DNA of 64,000 nucleotides from CAZGNZ01 sp964527215. GTDB taxonomy: Bacteria; Fidelibacterota; Marinisomatia; SCGC-AAA003-L08; JACNLC01. Each line of letters opens with the position of its first letter. The stretch's first letter is position 1. The stretch spans positions 62,001-126,000 of the forward strand of contig CAZGNZ010000002.1 in NCBI GenBank assembly GCA_964527215.1. The letters run 5' to 3'. The notes below the pieces were generated by a model, which worked only from the letters and a program-made list of their open reading frames with translations, searched no databases and was not told where the DNA came from. Made by a program: the position numbers and the translations under genes. This document shows, one piece after another, positions 43,418 to 52,666 of the stretch.

Positions 43418-44086
43418 TCAGATCTCCAGTACTGTATCAAGGGAGCTGGCGATATCGATACTGAATTGGATTTCTGAAACACCAAAATCGGCTTTTTTTC
43501 CGGTGTTTTTTTCGTAAATACATATGAGTTTTTCTGCTGAAACGGATCTGAGAATTTTCACTGTTCTAATACCTGCGTCATACAGCAGCCTGGCAAACAT
43601 GGGTCCGACACCGTAGACGCGTACAAGATCAGCCAGACAGATCAGTTCATTCAGTTCCCGAGGCGGAATGTCGGTGCTGCGGACCAGTTGTATCCGTTGC
43701 TGTTTTTGTTTTGCATGTGTGAAAAGCTGGCGAGAGTTTTTTAGACCGATTTTATCCAGTTTTGCAATACAGATCTGTGGAATGCCGGGAAATTTGTCAA
43801 GCCTGACAGGGTTGGGGAGATAGCTGTTCACCTCTCGTTTCAGGAGTGTCAGGTATTCTTCCGACAGTCCTGTATCCTGCGCAAAACGCTGAAGCCTTGG
43901 TTTTGTTTTCAGGGTACCGAGGAGTTCTTCCACGGTGGTTATGCCGGCGTGTTGAATTTGACGGATACGCTCATCCATATTGTCTTTCAGGCATGCGCGG
44001 CTTGGGACCAGCGTTTTGGTGCGCAGCATTTCTTTGAATGTTTCAAGACTGTAATTGGCCAGATCCAGATGATACTGGTCGCTCAT
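43418..44086 (-). CDS. DUF4332-like helix-hairpin-helix protein
   Basis: The 222-residue protein contains repeated helix-hairpin-helix-like segments: IQHAGITTVEELLGTL, DKIGLKNSRQLFTHA and LADLVRVYGVGPMFARLLYDAGI. This is the layout of DUF4332, which is related to DNA-binding helix-hairpin-helix folds. No signal peptide is visible. Function unknown; nucleic-acid or protein binding is possible. The OMP-like gene lies upstream on the same strand, 130 bases away. Confidence 0.75.
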   Translation of the reverse strand: MSDQYHLDLANYSLETFKEMLRTKTLVPSRACLKDNMDERIRQIQHAGITTVEELLGTLKTKPRLQRFAQDTGLSEEYLTLLKREVNSYLPNPVRLDKFPGIPQICIAKLDKIGLKNSRQLFTHAKQKQQRIQLVRSTDIPPRELNELICLADLVRVYGVGPMFARLLYDAGIRTVKILRSVSAEKLICIYEKNTGKKADFGVSEIQFSIDIASSLDTVLEI

Positions 44087-44216
44087 GGGTATTCCGCTGT
44101 CATGAATTATAGCCAGCAGATGTACATGTTACTGCAGGGTCGGCAGCAGCAGAACAAAATCGTTCATTTGCACATGTTTGATGTGAAGCCAGTTTTGACG
44201 GAATCATTGACATTAA

Positions 44217-44963
44217 TTACAATGTAAATATCACACCCAATGCGGCGTAATTGATTAATGAGAAAGTATAAACCTCATCATTGTCTGCACCGCCTTCAAG
44301 AATTCTATATCCAAGTTTTAGTTTGATTTTTTCTGAAAAACGGAATGTGAAAGCTGCCAGTATATCCTCGGCACGGCCTTGCGGCGCGGCCAGCGCATCC
44401 CCGGACAGAAGGAATCCGACTTTATCATTAAAACGATGATGATATCGGAAATTTATAAGCGGCACAAATCCAAGATCATCTTTTACCGCTTCAAGAGTCT
44501 GGCTTTCCAATCCGATATCTGCATCACGAACTTTCCCGGTAATTCCAATTCCGAACTCATCAAATCTGCTCTGATAAAAGTCATATCGGTAGGTGAAACG
44601 GTAGGAGTTGAATTGATATGTGGAATTGACGGTTGTGCCTTCAGGGAAAAGGACATCTTCAAATAATATGTCTTCATCCAAAATACCGGAGGATTCAATG
44701 GTCAATGGCGCTGCCAGAAGAGATATGGTATGTTTCTCCTGCCATTTGAAGCTGATTCTCAAACGCGAATATGGCACGTCATCCGCATCCAGATCTTCAG
44801 AAAGAGACAGTTCCGTCCCGGTATTTCCGGGACTCCGGACATCGTTGTATCCGCTTCTGGCGTAACCGCCTTCCAGATCAAATTCAAATTGAGTACTTGC
44901 GGCAGACAGACTGGAAACCGCAAATAATATTGCTGAAGAAAAGGCAAACCAGGTCGATTTCAT
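44217..44963 (-). CDS. Exported protein, probably a small outer-membrane beta-barrel
   Basis: The 248-residue protein starts at ATG 44963 with an AAGGAG ribosome-binding site. It has a classical signal peptide (STWFAFSSAILFAVSSLSAAS). The mature part alternates polar and hydrophobic residues in strand-like stretches (FEFDLEGGYARSG, SRLRISFKWQEKHTISLLA, FTYRYDFYQ, INFRYHHRFNDKVGFLLSGD, KIKLKLGYRIL), typical of an outer-membrane barrel. The frame from 45008 only adds upstream residues. Function unknown. Confidence 0.72.
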   Translation of the reverse strand: MKSTWFAFSSAILFAVSSLSAASTQFEFDLEGGYARSGYNDVRSPGNTGTELSLSEDLDADDVPYSRLRISFKWQEKHTISLLAAPLTIESSGILDEDILFEDVLFPEGTTVNSTYQFNSYRFTYRYDFYQSRFDEFGIGITGKVRDADIGLESQTLEAVKDDLGFVPLINFRYHHRFNDKVGFLLSGDALAAPQGRAEDILAAFTFRFSEKIKLKLGYRILEGGADNDEVYTFSLINYAALGVIFTL

Positions 44964-45118
44964 AACGTGACACTCCTTTTGTAGGTTGGATATGATATGA
45001 AGCGGCATAGACAGTATTGAATTTTACAGGTTTTTTTCAGTATCTCAAAACCGGATATTGAGCGTCAGGCCGGAAATGTCCTCGTTTACTGTCAATTTAT
45101 TGGCGGATTGACAAGCAA

Positions 45119-45190
45119 GGCGGTGGGGGGCGGATTTCCTGTTTTTTCGACCATGCGGCGGACAGGGAACCACCGGCCTTTGGGTTTTGA
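45119..45190 (-). repeat. tRNA(fMet) 3'-half-like fragment split by a 29-bp insert
   Basis: Compared with the tRNA at 52412-52485, the plus strand shares the 13 bases GGGGGGCGGATTT and then, after a 29-base insert with CCTGT/ACAGG ends, GAACCACCGGCCTTTGGGTT and TGAG. Two mismatches occur in the second block. It lies in the same orientation as the intact tRNA, 7.2 kb away, and is not itself a functional tRNA. Confidence 0.55.
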
Positions 45191-45233
45191 GTACTGGGAT
45201 AAGTTTATATTCTCAATGGGATAAGGTTTTATG

Positions 45234-45307
45234 GTAGTCATCGTGCAGCACAAAATCCTACCAAAATGCAGCTGATTTTACCCAAAGAAAATGGGTATGG
45301 TCAGCCG
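45234..45307. repeat. Direct repeat left of the AbiE pair
   Basis: About 74 bases, including the exact block GCTGATTTTACCCAAAGAAA, recur at 47573-47647 in the same orientation at roughly 85% identity by eye. The two copies bracket the toxin-antitoxin genes. Confidence 0.7.
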
Positions 45308-45451
45308 TTTTTCTTTTACAATATTAGCGGTTATACTTTTTGATGAGAGTGGAACCTTTCAAGAAAGTATTAGGCGTGATTTTCTCAGAAACACAATCTA
45401 ACCTATATCACAAATTATTCCATGCTGTGAGTAGAAATCCCTATTTAAAAT

Positions 45452-45563
45452 TGAATCCGCCAGTGGGCGGATTTTTAATCCGTCTCCTGACTGACAAGTG
45501 TAACTGGGTGCATTCCCCGCCGCTTGTTGTAAATCCGCCATTTGGCGTGGCGGCGAAATTCAT
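45452..45563 (+). repeat. Dispersed palindromic element, copy B (112 bp)
   Basis: Reads TGAATCCGCCAGTGGGCGG at the left and CCGCCATTTGGCGTGGCGGC to GAAATTCAT at the right. It matches the reverse complement of the 51710 copy closely in its left arm but lacks the segment containing GGGACGGGGTATCA. The frame 45340-45717 is merely a translation of this repeat. Confidence 0.75.
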
Positions 45564-45632
45564 TGCGATTGCGGTTTTTGCGATAGATTATTCATCCTTT
45601 TCATTTGAGAACTACAAAATATCTATTATCTT

Positions 45633-45667
45633 ACATGGTATGTCGATAAATATTCGACATACTATGT
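45633..45667. promoter_or_regulatory. Inverted-repeat operator upstream of abiEi
   Basis: Two 14-base arms (ACATGGTATGTCGA and TCGACATACTATGT) are separated by seven bases and pair with one mismatch. They lie 41 bases before the abiEi start, where AbiEi antitoxins are known to bind inverted repeats and repress their own operon. Confidence 0.75.
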
Positions 45668-45707
45668 TAAATAGTGGTAATATTGACCACAATCCTATAG
45701 GTACATT

Positions 45708-46358
45708 ATGTCCGTAACACCCAATGACATTCGCAGAGCCATCCCCAATGAGGAGTTCGACTACCAAACCTTGATGAGTCTGATCGGGGAGTATCGCTCA
45801 CCTCGAGATAAAATTACACGCTTAATCAATGACGGAGTAATTACTCGAGTGAAAAAAGGATTGTATATATTTGGTCCCAACTATAGGAAGGAGCCATACT
45901 CGAGAGAGGTTCTTGCAAATCTGATTTTCGGACCATCCTACATTTCGCTGGAATATGCATTATCTTATTATGGGATGATCCCTGAGAAGGTAACTACGTT
46001 GACATCTGTTTGCACAGGGAGAAGTAGACAGTTTGATACATCTGTTGGTAGATTTAATTATAGGCAGATTCCATTAGGTGTATATCCAATTGGTATTGAA
46101 CAGATTGCACCGAACACGAACCGTAGTTTCCTGATTGCCGCACCGGAAAAGGCATTATGTGACTTTGTGCAATCTCAGCGCGGATTAAGTCTATTTTCGA
46201 TCATGGCAATGATTGGGTACTTAACTGATAATCTTCGTATTGATGAAACAGATCTGGGGAAGATGGATGTGGACAGCATCCGCCAGATTGCAAAAATGTA
46301 CAATTCCCGCAGAATTGAAATCCTCTCCAAAGCAATAAATCGGTTAAAGGAGAGCTGA
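45708..46358 (+). CDS. abiEi: AbiEi-family antitoxin (type IV toxin-antitoxin)
   Basis: The 216-residue protein has an N-terminal winged-helix region (YQTLMSLIGEYRSPRDKI, LINDGVITRVKKGLYIF) and an AbiEi-type C-terminal domain (PSYISLEYALSYYGMIPE, YPIGIEQIAPNTNRSFLIA, APEKALCDFV). It would repress the operon through the inverted repeat just upstream and counteract the toxin. Its stop overlaps the toxin start by one base (TGATG). The pair lies between direct repeats in an otherwise gene-poor stretch, suggesting acquisition as a cassette. Confidence 0.92.
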   Translation: MSVTPNDIRRAIPNEEFDYQTLMSLIGEYRSPRDKITRLINDGVITRVKKGLYIFGPNYRKEPYSREVLANLIFGPSYISLEYALSYYGMIPEKVTTLTSVCTGRSRQFDTSVGRFNYRQIPLGVYPIGIEQIAPNTNRSFLIAAPEKALCDFVQSQRGLSLFSIMAMIGYLTDNLRIDETDLGKMDVDSIRQIAKMYNSRRIEILSKAINRLKES

Positions 46359-47224
46359 TGGAATATCCGATAAAACAGATTTTGTCCAGGTATGATTGTA
46401 AAAGCGTTGATGACACAATTCATGCTCTGCGTGAAATACTACAGCAAATTACCCTGCTTGGACTTTGGAGGAGTAAGTTTTTTGAACATGCAGCGTTTTA
46501 TGGTGGATCTGCATTGCATATATTGTATGGCCTGGATCGATTTTCAGAAGATTTAGATTTCTCATTAATAAAACCCAATTCTGATTTCTCATTGGGAAAA
46601 TATAATGCTGCGCTGGTAAATGAATTAACTGCATTTGGTGTGGAAGCTCAAGTTGATGTCAGGAAAAAAGAAAAAACTACAGCCATAGAATCGGCGTTTC
46701 TAAAAACCAACACACGTGAATTATTGATATCAGTTGAAATTGATCAAAATCTTATTAATCAGGTACATTCTGATCAAAAGGTAAAGATCAGGTACGAAAT
46801 TGATACAGATCCTCCAGGAGGTTTTACTACTGAGTCCAAATATATCTTGAATCCAATACCATTTGCAGTCAGAGCGTATTCACTCCCAGATTTGTTTGCT
46901 GGGAAGATGCATGCTGTCCTATGTCGAAAATGGAAGAACAGGGTAAAGGGAAGGGATTGGTATGATTTAACCTGGTATATCGCAAATCATCCCAACTTAC
47001 ACCTTTCCCACCTTGAGCAGCGTATGATTCAGAGTGGGCATTGGTCTACTGATGAGGATTTGACCTCAGATGCATTTATATATCTACTAAAAGAAGCAAT
47101 TGAAAAACTGGATATACAGTCTGCGAAGAATGAAGTAGGTAGGTTTATATCGGAGCCAGATCGTATTGAAATTTGGTCGAAAGACTTCTTCTTTGAAATC
47201 ATAAATAGAATTATACCTGAATAG
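46358..47224 (+). CDS. abiEii: AbiEii-family nucleotidyltransferase toxin
   Basis: The 288-residue protein belongs to the DNA polymerase beta-like nucleotidyltransferase fold. YGGSALHILYGLDRFSEDLDF (split here: YGGSALHILYG then LDRFSEDLDF) carries the GS and paired-acid motif; VRAYSLPDLFAGKMHAVLCRKW and KGRDWYDLTWYI give the later conserved lysine and aspartate. AbiEii toxins block growth and abort phage infection by nucleotidyl transfer to RNA targets in studied relatives. Here it is encoded with its antitoxin, so phage defence or element stabilisation is the likely role. Confidence 0.92.
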   Translation: MEYPIKQILSRYDCKSVDDTIHALREILQQITLLGLWRSKFFEHAAFYGGSALHILYGLDRFSEDLDFSLIKPNSDFSLGKYNAALVNELTAFGVEAQVDVRKKEKTTAIESAFLKTNTRELLISVEIDQNLINQVHSDQKVKIRYEIDTDPPGGFTTESKYILNPIPFAVRAYSLPDLFAGKMHAVLCRKWKNRVKGRDWYDLTWYIANHPNLHLSHLEQRMIQSGHWSTDEDLTSDAFIYLLKEAIEKLDIQSAKNEVGRFISEPDRIEIWSKDFFFEIINRIIPE

Positions 47225-47724
47225 ACTCCCAGGGTTAGCCCGAATATTTCACGAGAAATCTAATCCGATGATGGATCTGCTCAATTCGACAGCGTCCGTC
47301 AGGAGACGGATTTTCAATTCTAATCGAAAAATGTTCTCAACGTACTGTCCAGTACGATTTCACTCATTTTTCTTCATATGCCTTGTAGAATCAATCATTT
47401 TCATCATCTCATTACGAAGTCTCATGAAATATCCGGGTTAGTAGTATTTCTTTTAGTATACTGCTCAAGCATGCCCAGGCAATCGATTTTCAATTTTTAT
47501 AACATACTGTATTACAATAATATGGATGTTCTTATGATCCGAGGAGTGTATTTATAAGTTCTATAGGTTATATTGTAGACATAGTATGGTTAAAATCCAA
47601 CCAAAATGTGGCTGATTTTACCCAAAGAAAATGGGGCTGGGCTGCCGCTCGATGTATTAATTCAGATATAAACATGGGTAGTTAAGGTGTACAAATACCC
47701 ATGTATACAAAATGTCGGTAAATC
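47225..47724. other. 500-bp gap after abiEii
   Basis: No gene is supported. Positions 47289-47315 carry a fragment related to the dispersed palindromic element (GTCCGTCAGGAGACGGATTT), and the second direct repeat begins at 47573. Confidence 0.5.
47573..47647. repeat. Direct repeat right of the AbiE pair
   Basis: Partner of 45234-45307 in the same orientation, sharing GCTGATTTTACCCAAAGAAA exactly. The distance between copies is about 2.34 kb and includes both toxin-antitoxin genes and the operator. Confidence 0.7.
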
Positions 47725-48180
47725 TTACTTATGTAATACTAAGCTCACACAATAATAAATGGATGTCAATGGCCACTTTCCCGCCTGCCGTGTAGGCTGG
47801 AGAGCGGGCAGGAAAATAGGCCACCTTGTCCGGTGGGCAGTTAAGTGGCCCATTTCAACTGCCCCCTGACAAATAGATGTAATTTCATCGCGTTTTCCCA
47901 ATGTCATGTTCGAATGGTATCTGACAATGAGGGAGTTATTGAAGTACTCTGAATTCTCTGGAATTGCAACTGTTTGCTTAGTATTCGCAAATGCTACACT
48001 ACTTCGTAGGGCTAGATCCGAACAATCACCAGGATTCCACAAACTTTGATAGTGCAGAGTTACACCACTTGTGTTTACTAGATGAAGTTGATGACCGCCC
48101 TCTATATCCTCGCTGGAAGTGCCGAACTCCGTTATTAATTTTTCCTTATGATTGAGATCCAGACTTCCCAAAACGATCAT
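47725..48180 (-). pseudogene. Open frame of unknown origin, probably a gene remnant
   Basis: A 151-codon frame on the minus strand overlaps the end of the HNH remnant in another frame. Its middle (LHLVNTSGVTLHYQSLWNPG, NSLIVRYHSNMTLGKRD) looks protein-like, but the last ~45 residues are low-quality and no family is recognised. No ribosome-binding site is visible. It may be the tail of a broken gene or spurious. Confidence 0.3.
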
Positions 48181-48388
48181 GGTACGGTCCTCGATTGGTG
48201 TGCTTAATGGTCAACGGGTATGTACACATCTTAGGCTTAAAAATGCCTTGCGGCGAAACCAATACAATCTGATGTCCCGCATAATCAAATCCTCGTTGAA
48301 GCACAGACCTGGGGATCACATCCCAATGCTGCTGCACCTGCTGTTCCAGCCAGTCAAAGGCCGCCAGTCTGATTTGAAGGTCATCCAT
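48146..48388 (-). pseudogene. Truncated HNH-endonuclease-like gene
   Basis: The first ~70 residues (FDWLEQQVQQHWDVIPRSVL, IVLVSPQGIFKPK, PLTIK, GPYHDRFG) match the N-terminal part of a common HNH endonuclease family. The frame then breaks (GKSGSQS and stop) where relatives continue toward the catalytic HNH domain, which is missing. It is a decayed defence or mobile-element gene. Confidence 0.6.
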
Positions 48389-48975
48389 GATGTGGTACCA
48401 ATCCGGTTTGGGGCATAGGAAGGGTGCGTGTGAATCCTGCAGAAATTCTGCGGAATTTCAGGAAGTAAATCATATTTTGGGTTCTGACAGGGAATATCCG
48501 GTGATATTGGAAACCAACGTTAGCGCAACACTAGGTTTTTCTGCAATATATATAATGCGATTATTTAGGGAAGGGGAGCCGGCGGGCGGGTGAAAGCGGA
48601 AATTGGAAACTGAAAATTGGGAGGTCAGAAACTGGGCCGTGCAATCGAGTTTTCATATCCCGGATTTTCCGGGATGTGTTGGCAGTACTTCAACTGCGTG
48701 CCAAAGTATTTGAGACTTACTTTGTCGGTGAAATTTTCCTTCCCGCTTTTATTGAGGGTAACGGGTATATTCGACACACAATGGCAGCGCTTGAAACAAC
48801 AGGTCATACTACTATTGGTAGGTGAGCCTGCCCCGCGAGAGTATGCGCTCGCGCCCTGCGGAAAAATGGAAGTTTGAAACTGGGAAGCCAATCGGTTGGC
48901 ATTTCACTTTTACCTGTTCAACCTGTACCTTTACCCCTGTGGTCCCCGGCCCTGATGCCAGCTCTTCTCTGCAGA
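48389..48975. other. 587-bp non-coding stretch
   Basis: No credible gene. It contains short A-rich phrases (around 48595-48625 and 48866-48890) of the kind often seen at the edges of decayed elements, and nothing else recognisable. Confidence 0.4.
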
Positions 48976-51196
48976 TCAATCCACATCCCGTACCAACCGG
49001 AAACCCAGATTATGCTGACTGTTCTCCGGAGAGGTCCATCTTCTGGTTCCCGGCTGGCAGGTGATTTCACTGGTGTACCAGCTGCCGCCGCGATAGACCT
49101 TGTCCCCGCTTTCGGCCCCCAGCGGATTATGGACCGGGCTGCGGACATAATACTCCTGATCATAATAATCGCTGCACCACTCGAATACATTGCCGCTCAT
49201 GTCATACAGATCCAGCTCATTGGGTTTGCGGGTTCCCACCGGCATGGATCCGTGACCATCCTTGAAATTGGCACTGCCGTCCCGATGGGAATTTTCCCGG
49301 TACCAGCCCATATTCCAAAGGTCCCTGCCCCCGCTGTAGCGAAATCCCTGGGATTCCACCCCGCCCCGGGCCGCGTATTCCCACTCTGCTTCCGTGGGCA
49401 GCCGGCCTCCCCGCCAGGCGCAGTACGCCGCCGCGCCGTACCAGGTGACATAATTCACGGGATACTGCTCATACCCGGGCCTGGGCACAAAAATCCCATC
49501 CTGCTCCAGGATCAGACAATGCTCCCCGGATATGGTCAGCCAGGGAACCCCAGCTTCGGACTGGTTGCCGTTCCCATTCAGGAACTCACAGTACTGGGCA
49601 TTGGTGACCTCGAATCCGCTGATGAAAAAATCGTCCAGGGAGACGGTATGGAAGTGCTCCGAATCCCGGTACCCCTCTCCACCCATCCGGAAGGATCCGC
49701 CCTTCACATAAACCATGTCCCGGCCGGTCACATCCGCATCCATTTTCCGGATCAGCTCACCGGCCCTGAAGAGTCCGGACTGAATGGTCCCGTCAGCCAT
49801 GATACGGGTACCGATTCCTTCATACATTCCATTGCGGAATTCGCCGCTGTATTTTTTCACCCGCGGAACTGTAAAAGGTCCCCTGACCGTCGAACTGATT
49901 ATTCCGGAAACCGCCTTCATAGCGATCACCATCCGCAGAGACCAGCAGGCCCGGTCCCTCACGTTTGTCATCCGCATATTCACCGCTGTAATAGCGGCCG
50001 TCGGAATGCCGGAATGTGCCGGTTCCGTCTTTCTTTCCGAAGGTGTATCCGCCCTCGTACTCATCCCCGTTCCGAAAGGTCTGAACAATCCAGCCGTGGA
50101 GGAATCCATCGGAAAAATGGCCGGTGGCGGTAAAGTCCGGTGTGCGCTGGGTGCCGTAGCCATGAAATTCATCATCGTAAAATTCCCCCTCATACATGGC
50201 ATTCAGATAGTGAAGTGTTCCGGAGCCGTGAAAATGACCGGCGGAGAACTCTCCGGAATATCGGGCTCCCGTAGCGTAGTAATAAACCCCCTGTCCGTTA
50301 AATTCGCCTCCCGACATCCCACCGGCGTACAGGGAGTGGTCAGGGAAGGTATAGACGTTCTTATCCTGGTGGAAGAACCGGCTGTCGCCGAGTCCCACAT
50401 ATACATCGTCCCGGTACTCCCCCCGCTGCCAGTTGCCGGCGGCATCCAGATAGGTACCCTGGCCCTCCATCTGATCATCCACGTTTTCACCCATGTAGCG
50501 GTCCCCATTCAGATATTTGATGGTACCCACGCCGTGGCGGGTGCCGTTCCGGAATTCACCCAGATAGGTTTCTCCATTGGCAAACCGGTAGAATCCGTGA
50601 CCGTGCGGCAGGTCATCCGCCACCTGACCGGTGTATGAATCTCCGGGAGGGTAGTTAATCCGACCAAAGCCGGCAAAGGCACCCTCCTCAAACTGCCCGG
50701 TCAGGGTGGTGCCGTCTGTGAGTGTGGCGATTCCCAGACCGTGCGGCTGATCCTCCTTGAACCAGCCGGCGTACCGGGTGCCGTTGGGGAATTCACCGGC
50801 AGCGTAGTAATATTCCTCTCCCGGCTGACCCTGGGTAAATTCACTCCGGAACCAGTCTCCATTGGCATAAAAATATGTTCCGGCACCGTGGAAGAGGTCA
50901 TTCTGGAAAAACCCACAGTACTTTTCACCTCCGGGGTAAGACAGCACACCGTATCCTTTGTACAAATCGTTCTCAAACATTCCGGCGTACCGTCCGCCGT
51001 CAGGATACTGGTAGATTCCGAAGCCTTCCACATTACCGGACCGGAATTCCCCCGTGATCACCGTCCCGTCCTCGAAGGCAAGGGATCCAAATCCATTCCG
51101 GCAGTCGCCCCACAGGCATTGTCCGGAATCGTTCTGTGGGAAGATGATGGAAAGGAATATGGCAAGCTGGATGGAAATGGCAGCTGGATGATACAT
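48976..51196 (-). pseudogene. Exported MORN-repeat/SUMF1 fusion protein with a one-base frame break
   Basis: Translation from ATG 51196 gives a signal-peptide-like start (ISIQLAIFLSIIF) and about sixteen MORN repeats (pattern Y-x-G-x-F-x-N-x-x-x-x-G-x-G). At 49852-49857, a run of six A on the coding strand, the frame ends shortly after, while the next frame continues the same repeat (KKYSGEFRNGMYEG). It then enters a complete formylglycine-generating-enzyme-like/SUMF1 domain: DMVYVKGGSFRMGGEG, PVNYVTWYGAAAYCAW, LPTEAEWEYAARGG, MSGNVFEWCSD, YRGGSW and LGFRLVRD. Adding one A restores a single protein of about 740 residues. It may be an assembly error, true decay or transcript slippage. SUMF1-like domains also occur in non-enzymatic surface proteins. 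Confidence 0.8.
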
Positions 51197-51709
51197 GAAA
51201 CCCCCGTTCTGACTGATGGACCGGTTGAATCGTCGCCGACGTAGGCGGGTATCGCACCGGTTTGCGGCAAAATATTGTCCCTCAATATATCAGTGCAGGC
51301 CGGAAACAGGAAAGGGAAAACAGATTGTGACCGTTGGAAAAGTCTGGCGGGAACACAGGATTTATCCGGCTTCGGCTAAGCTTCGCCGCGACAGGTCCGG
51401 AGTATCGCGGTGCAGTCAACGCAGTTGATGGAAACGGGCTTCCAATGTTTTCCGTTGCAGGATATCCCGCTGTACAAAGCGGGATCCTTCATTCCATAAG
51501 GAGTGAAAACGTCCTGGGTTTGATACACCGCCGCCCCGGGGCACTTCACGAAGGTGGCTTACTGCAGTTGAATTCCATACTGCAGCAGCGCAGCGACAAA
51601 AGACGCCGGACCCCAATACTCCACTCTCTGCCTGCCGCGGCTCAAGATACCATTCCCCGGGTCGAGTTCGATGTTTCACTGGGATTGGCGGAGCAGGCAC
51701 AAGGGTTCA

Positions 51710-51878
51710 ATGAATTTCCCCGCCCATCAGCTGACGGGACGGGGTATCATTATTGATATATTCAATTTTCATTTCGCCGCCGCGCCAAATGGCGGATTTT
51801 CAACAAGCGGCGGTGAATGCACCCAGTTACATTTGTCCGTCGGGAGACGGATTAAAAACCCGCCCACTGGCGGATTCA
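51710..51878 (-). repeat. Dispersed palindromic element, copy C (169 bp, longest)
   Basis: On the plus strand it runs from ATGAATTTCCCCGCCC to CACTGGCGGATTCA. It contains both internal modules: the GGGACGGGGTATCA segment absent from copy B, and the AAGCGGCGGTGAATGC to GTCCGTC segment absent from copy A. Multiple short inverted repeats make it strongly structured. The ends TGAATTTCC.CGCC and GGCGGATTCA form an imperfect terminal inverted repeat. Confidence 0.8.
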
Positions 51879-52312
51879 AAGTTTCCGGTCCGGTTTCGTC
51901 GTCGTCGGTTCCCTGCTTTGCCTTCACCCGGACGGAATTACCCCCCGGTGGTTAGTCAGGAGGAGGGCTCCGCTCTGCAAGCGGAGCCCAATCCAGGGAT
52001 TCTATATATTATATGCGCAAAACACCAATTCTCGGACACACCTTTTTTCAACGCAGCATTTTTCCCCCCAATGATCCGCCACTCAGCTGCAAAACTGCTT
52101 CAATCTGTTTCCCCTAGGCCTCCGCTGTATATTCAGGGAACCACCCCGAAAAGAAGACTCAGGATGAACTGAGACTTAAGTTACGCAGCGGGGGACGGAG
52201 CAGCCCGGATCCCCGTTGAAGCATCGGGATGGGCCCCTTCTGATCTTCGATTTGGATGGGAGAACCAGCATATAAAAAAAGTCCAGGCAAATTGTCAGGA
52301 CTTTTATTGTAG

Positions 52313-52368
52313 CGAGGGTGAATTTCCCGCCTCTGCTTCACAGCGGCGGACAGGGAACCACCGGCACA
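52313..52368 (-). repeat. Second tRNA-like fragment with a 29-bp insert
   Basis: GTAGCGAGGGTGAATTT and GAACCACCGGC correspond to the tRNA acceptor/T-arm on either side of a 29-base insert, the same insert length as at 45119. The inserts share GCGGCGGACAGG. It lies just downstream of the intact tRNA in the same orientation. Confidence 0.5.
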
Positions 52369-52373
52369 AGACT

Positions 52374-52400
52374 GAAAAACCCCTGCATTCACAGGGGCTT
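52374..52400 (-). terminator. Intrinsic terminator after tRNA-fMet
   Basis: On the minus strand CCCCTG and CAGGGG form a stem around TGAATG, followed by TTTTT. It lies 12 bases past the tRNA 3' end. Confidence 0.75.
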
Positions 52401-52411
52401 TCTCTCTCGTG

Positions 52412-52485
<74 letters not shown>

Positions 52486-52591
52486 TCTATGATTGATTTA
52501 TTCCAAATCAAGCCTTTAAATTTAGGATGATCAGTGGTTCAGGACCAACCTAGAATAAGCTTTTACAAGATTTCTATCGGAATTGACAGCT

Positions 52592-52620
52592 GAAAAAAAC
52601 AACCCGGGAAACCCCGGGCT
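52592..52620 (-). terminator. Intrinsic terminator of the giant secreted-protein operon
   Basis: Minus strand: AGCCCGGG, loop GTTT, CCCGGGTT, then GTTTTTTTC. The stem has eight pairs including one G-T. It lies 47 bases after the stop of the 1783-residue protein. Confidence 0.88.
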
Positions 52621-52666
52621 GCTTAGATAAATTATTCTGCTGTCTGGTTACAGCATCAAACGGGTT

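Larger units (their letters stand above)
51197..52411. other. 1.2-kb repeat-rich region without a gene
   Basis: The open frames here are short and translate repeat DNA. Identified contents are dispersed-element copy C (51710-51878), a stem with TCC-rich arms around 52276-52306, a tRNA-like fragment (52313-52368) and a terminator (52374-52400). 51285-51700 holds nothing I recognise. Confidence 0.5.

Noticed and set aside
45340..45717. 125-codon plus-strand frame before abiEi
   Set aside because: Its sequence is the translated palindromic element, with no family resemblance and no ribosome-binding site.
48874..50638. Long plus-strand open frames of 419 and 284 codons opposite the MORN-SUMF1 gene
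   Set aside because: They are low-complexity, Pro/Val/Ile-rich antisense shadows of a GC-rich coding region; the minus strand has clear domain motifs.
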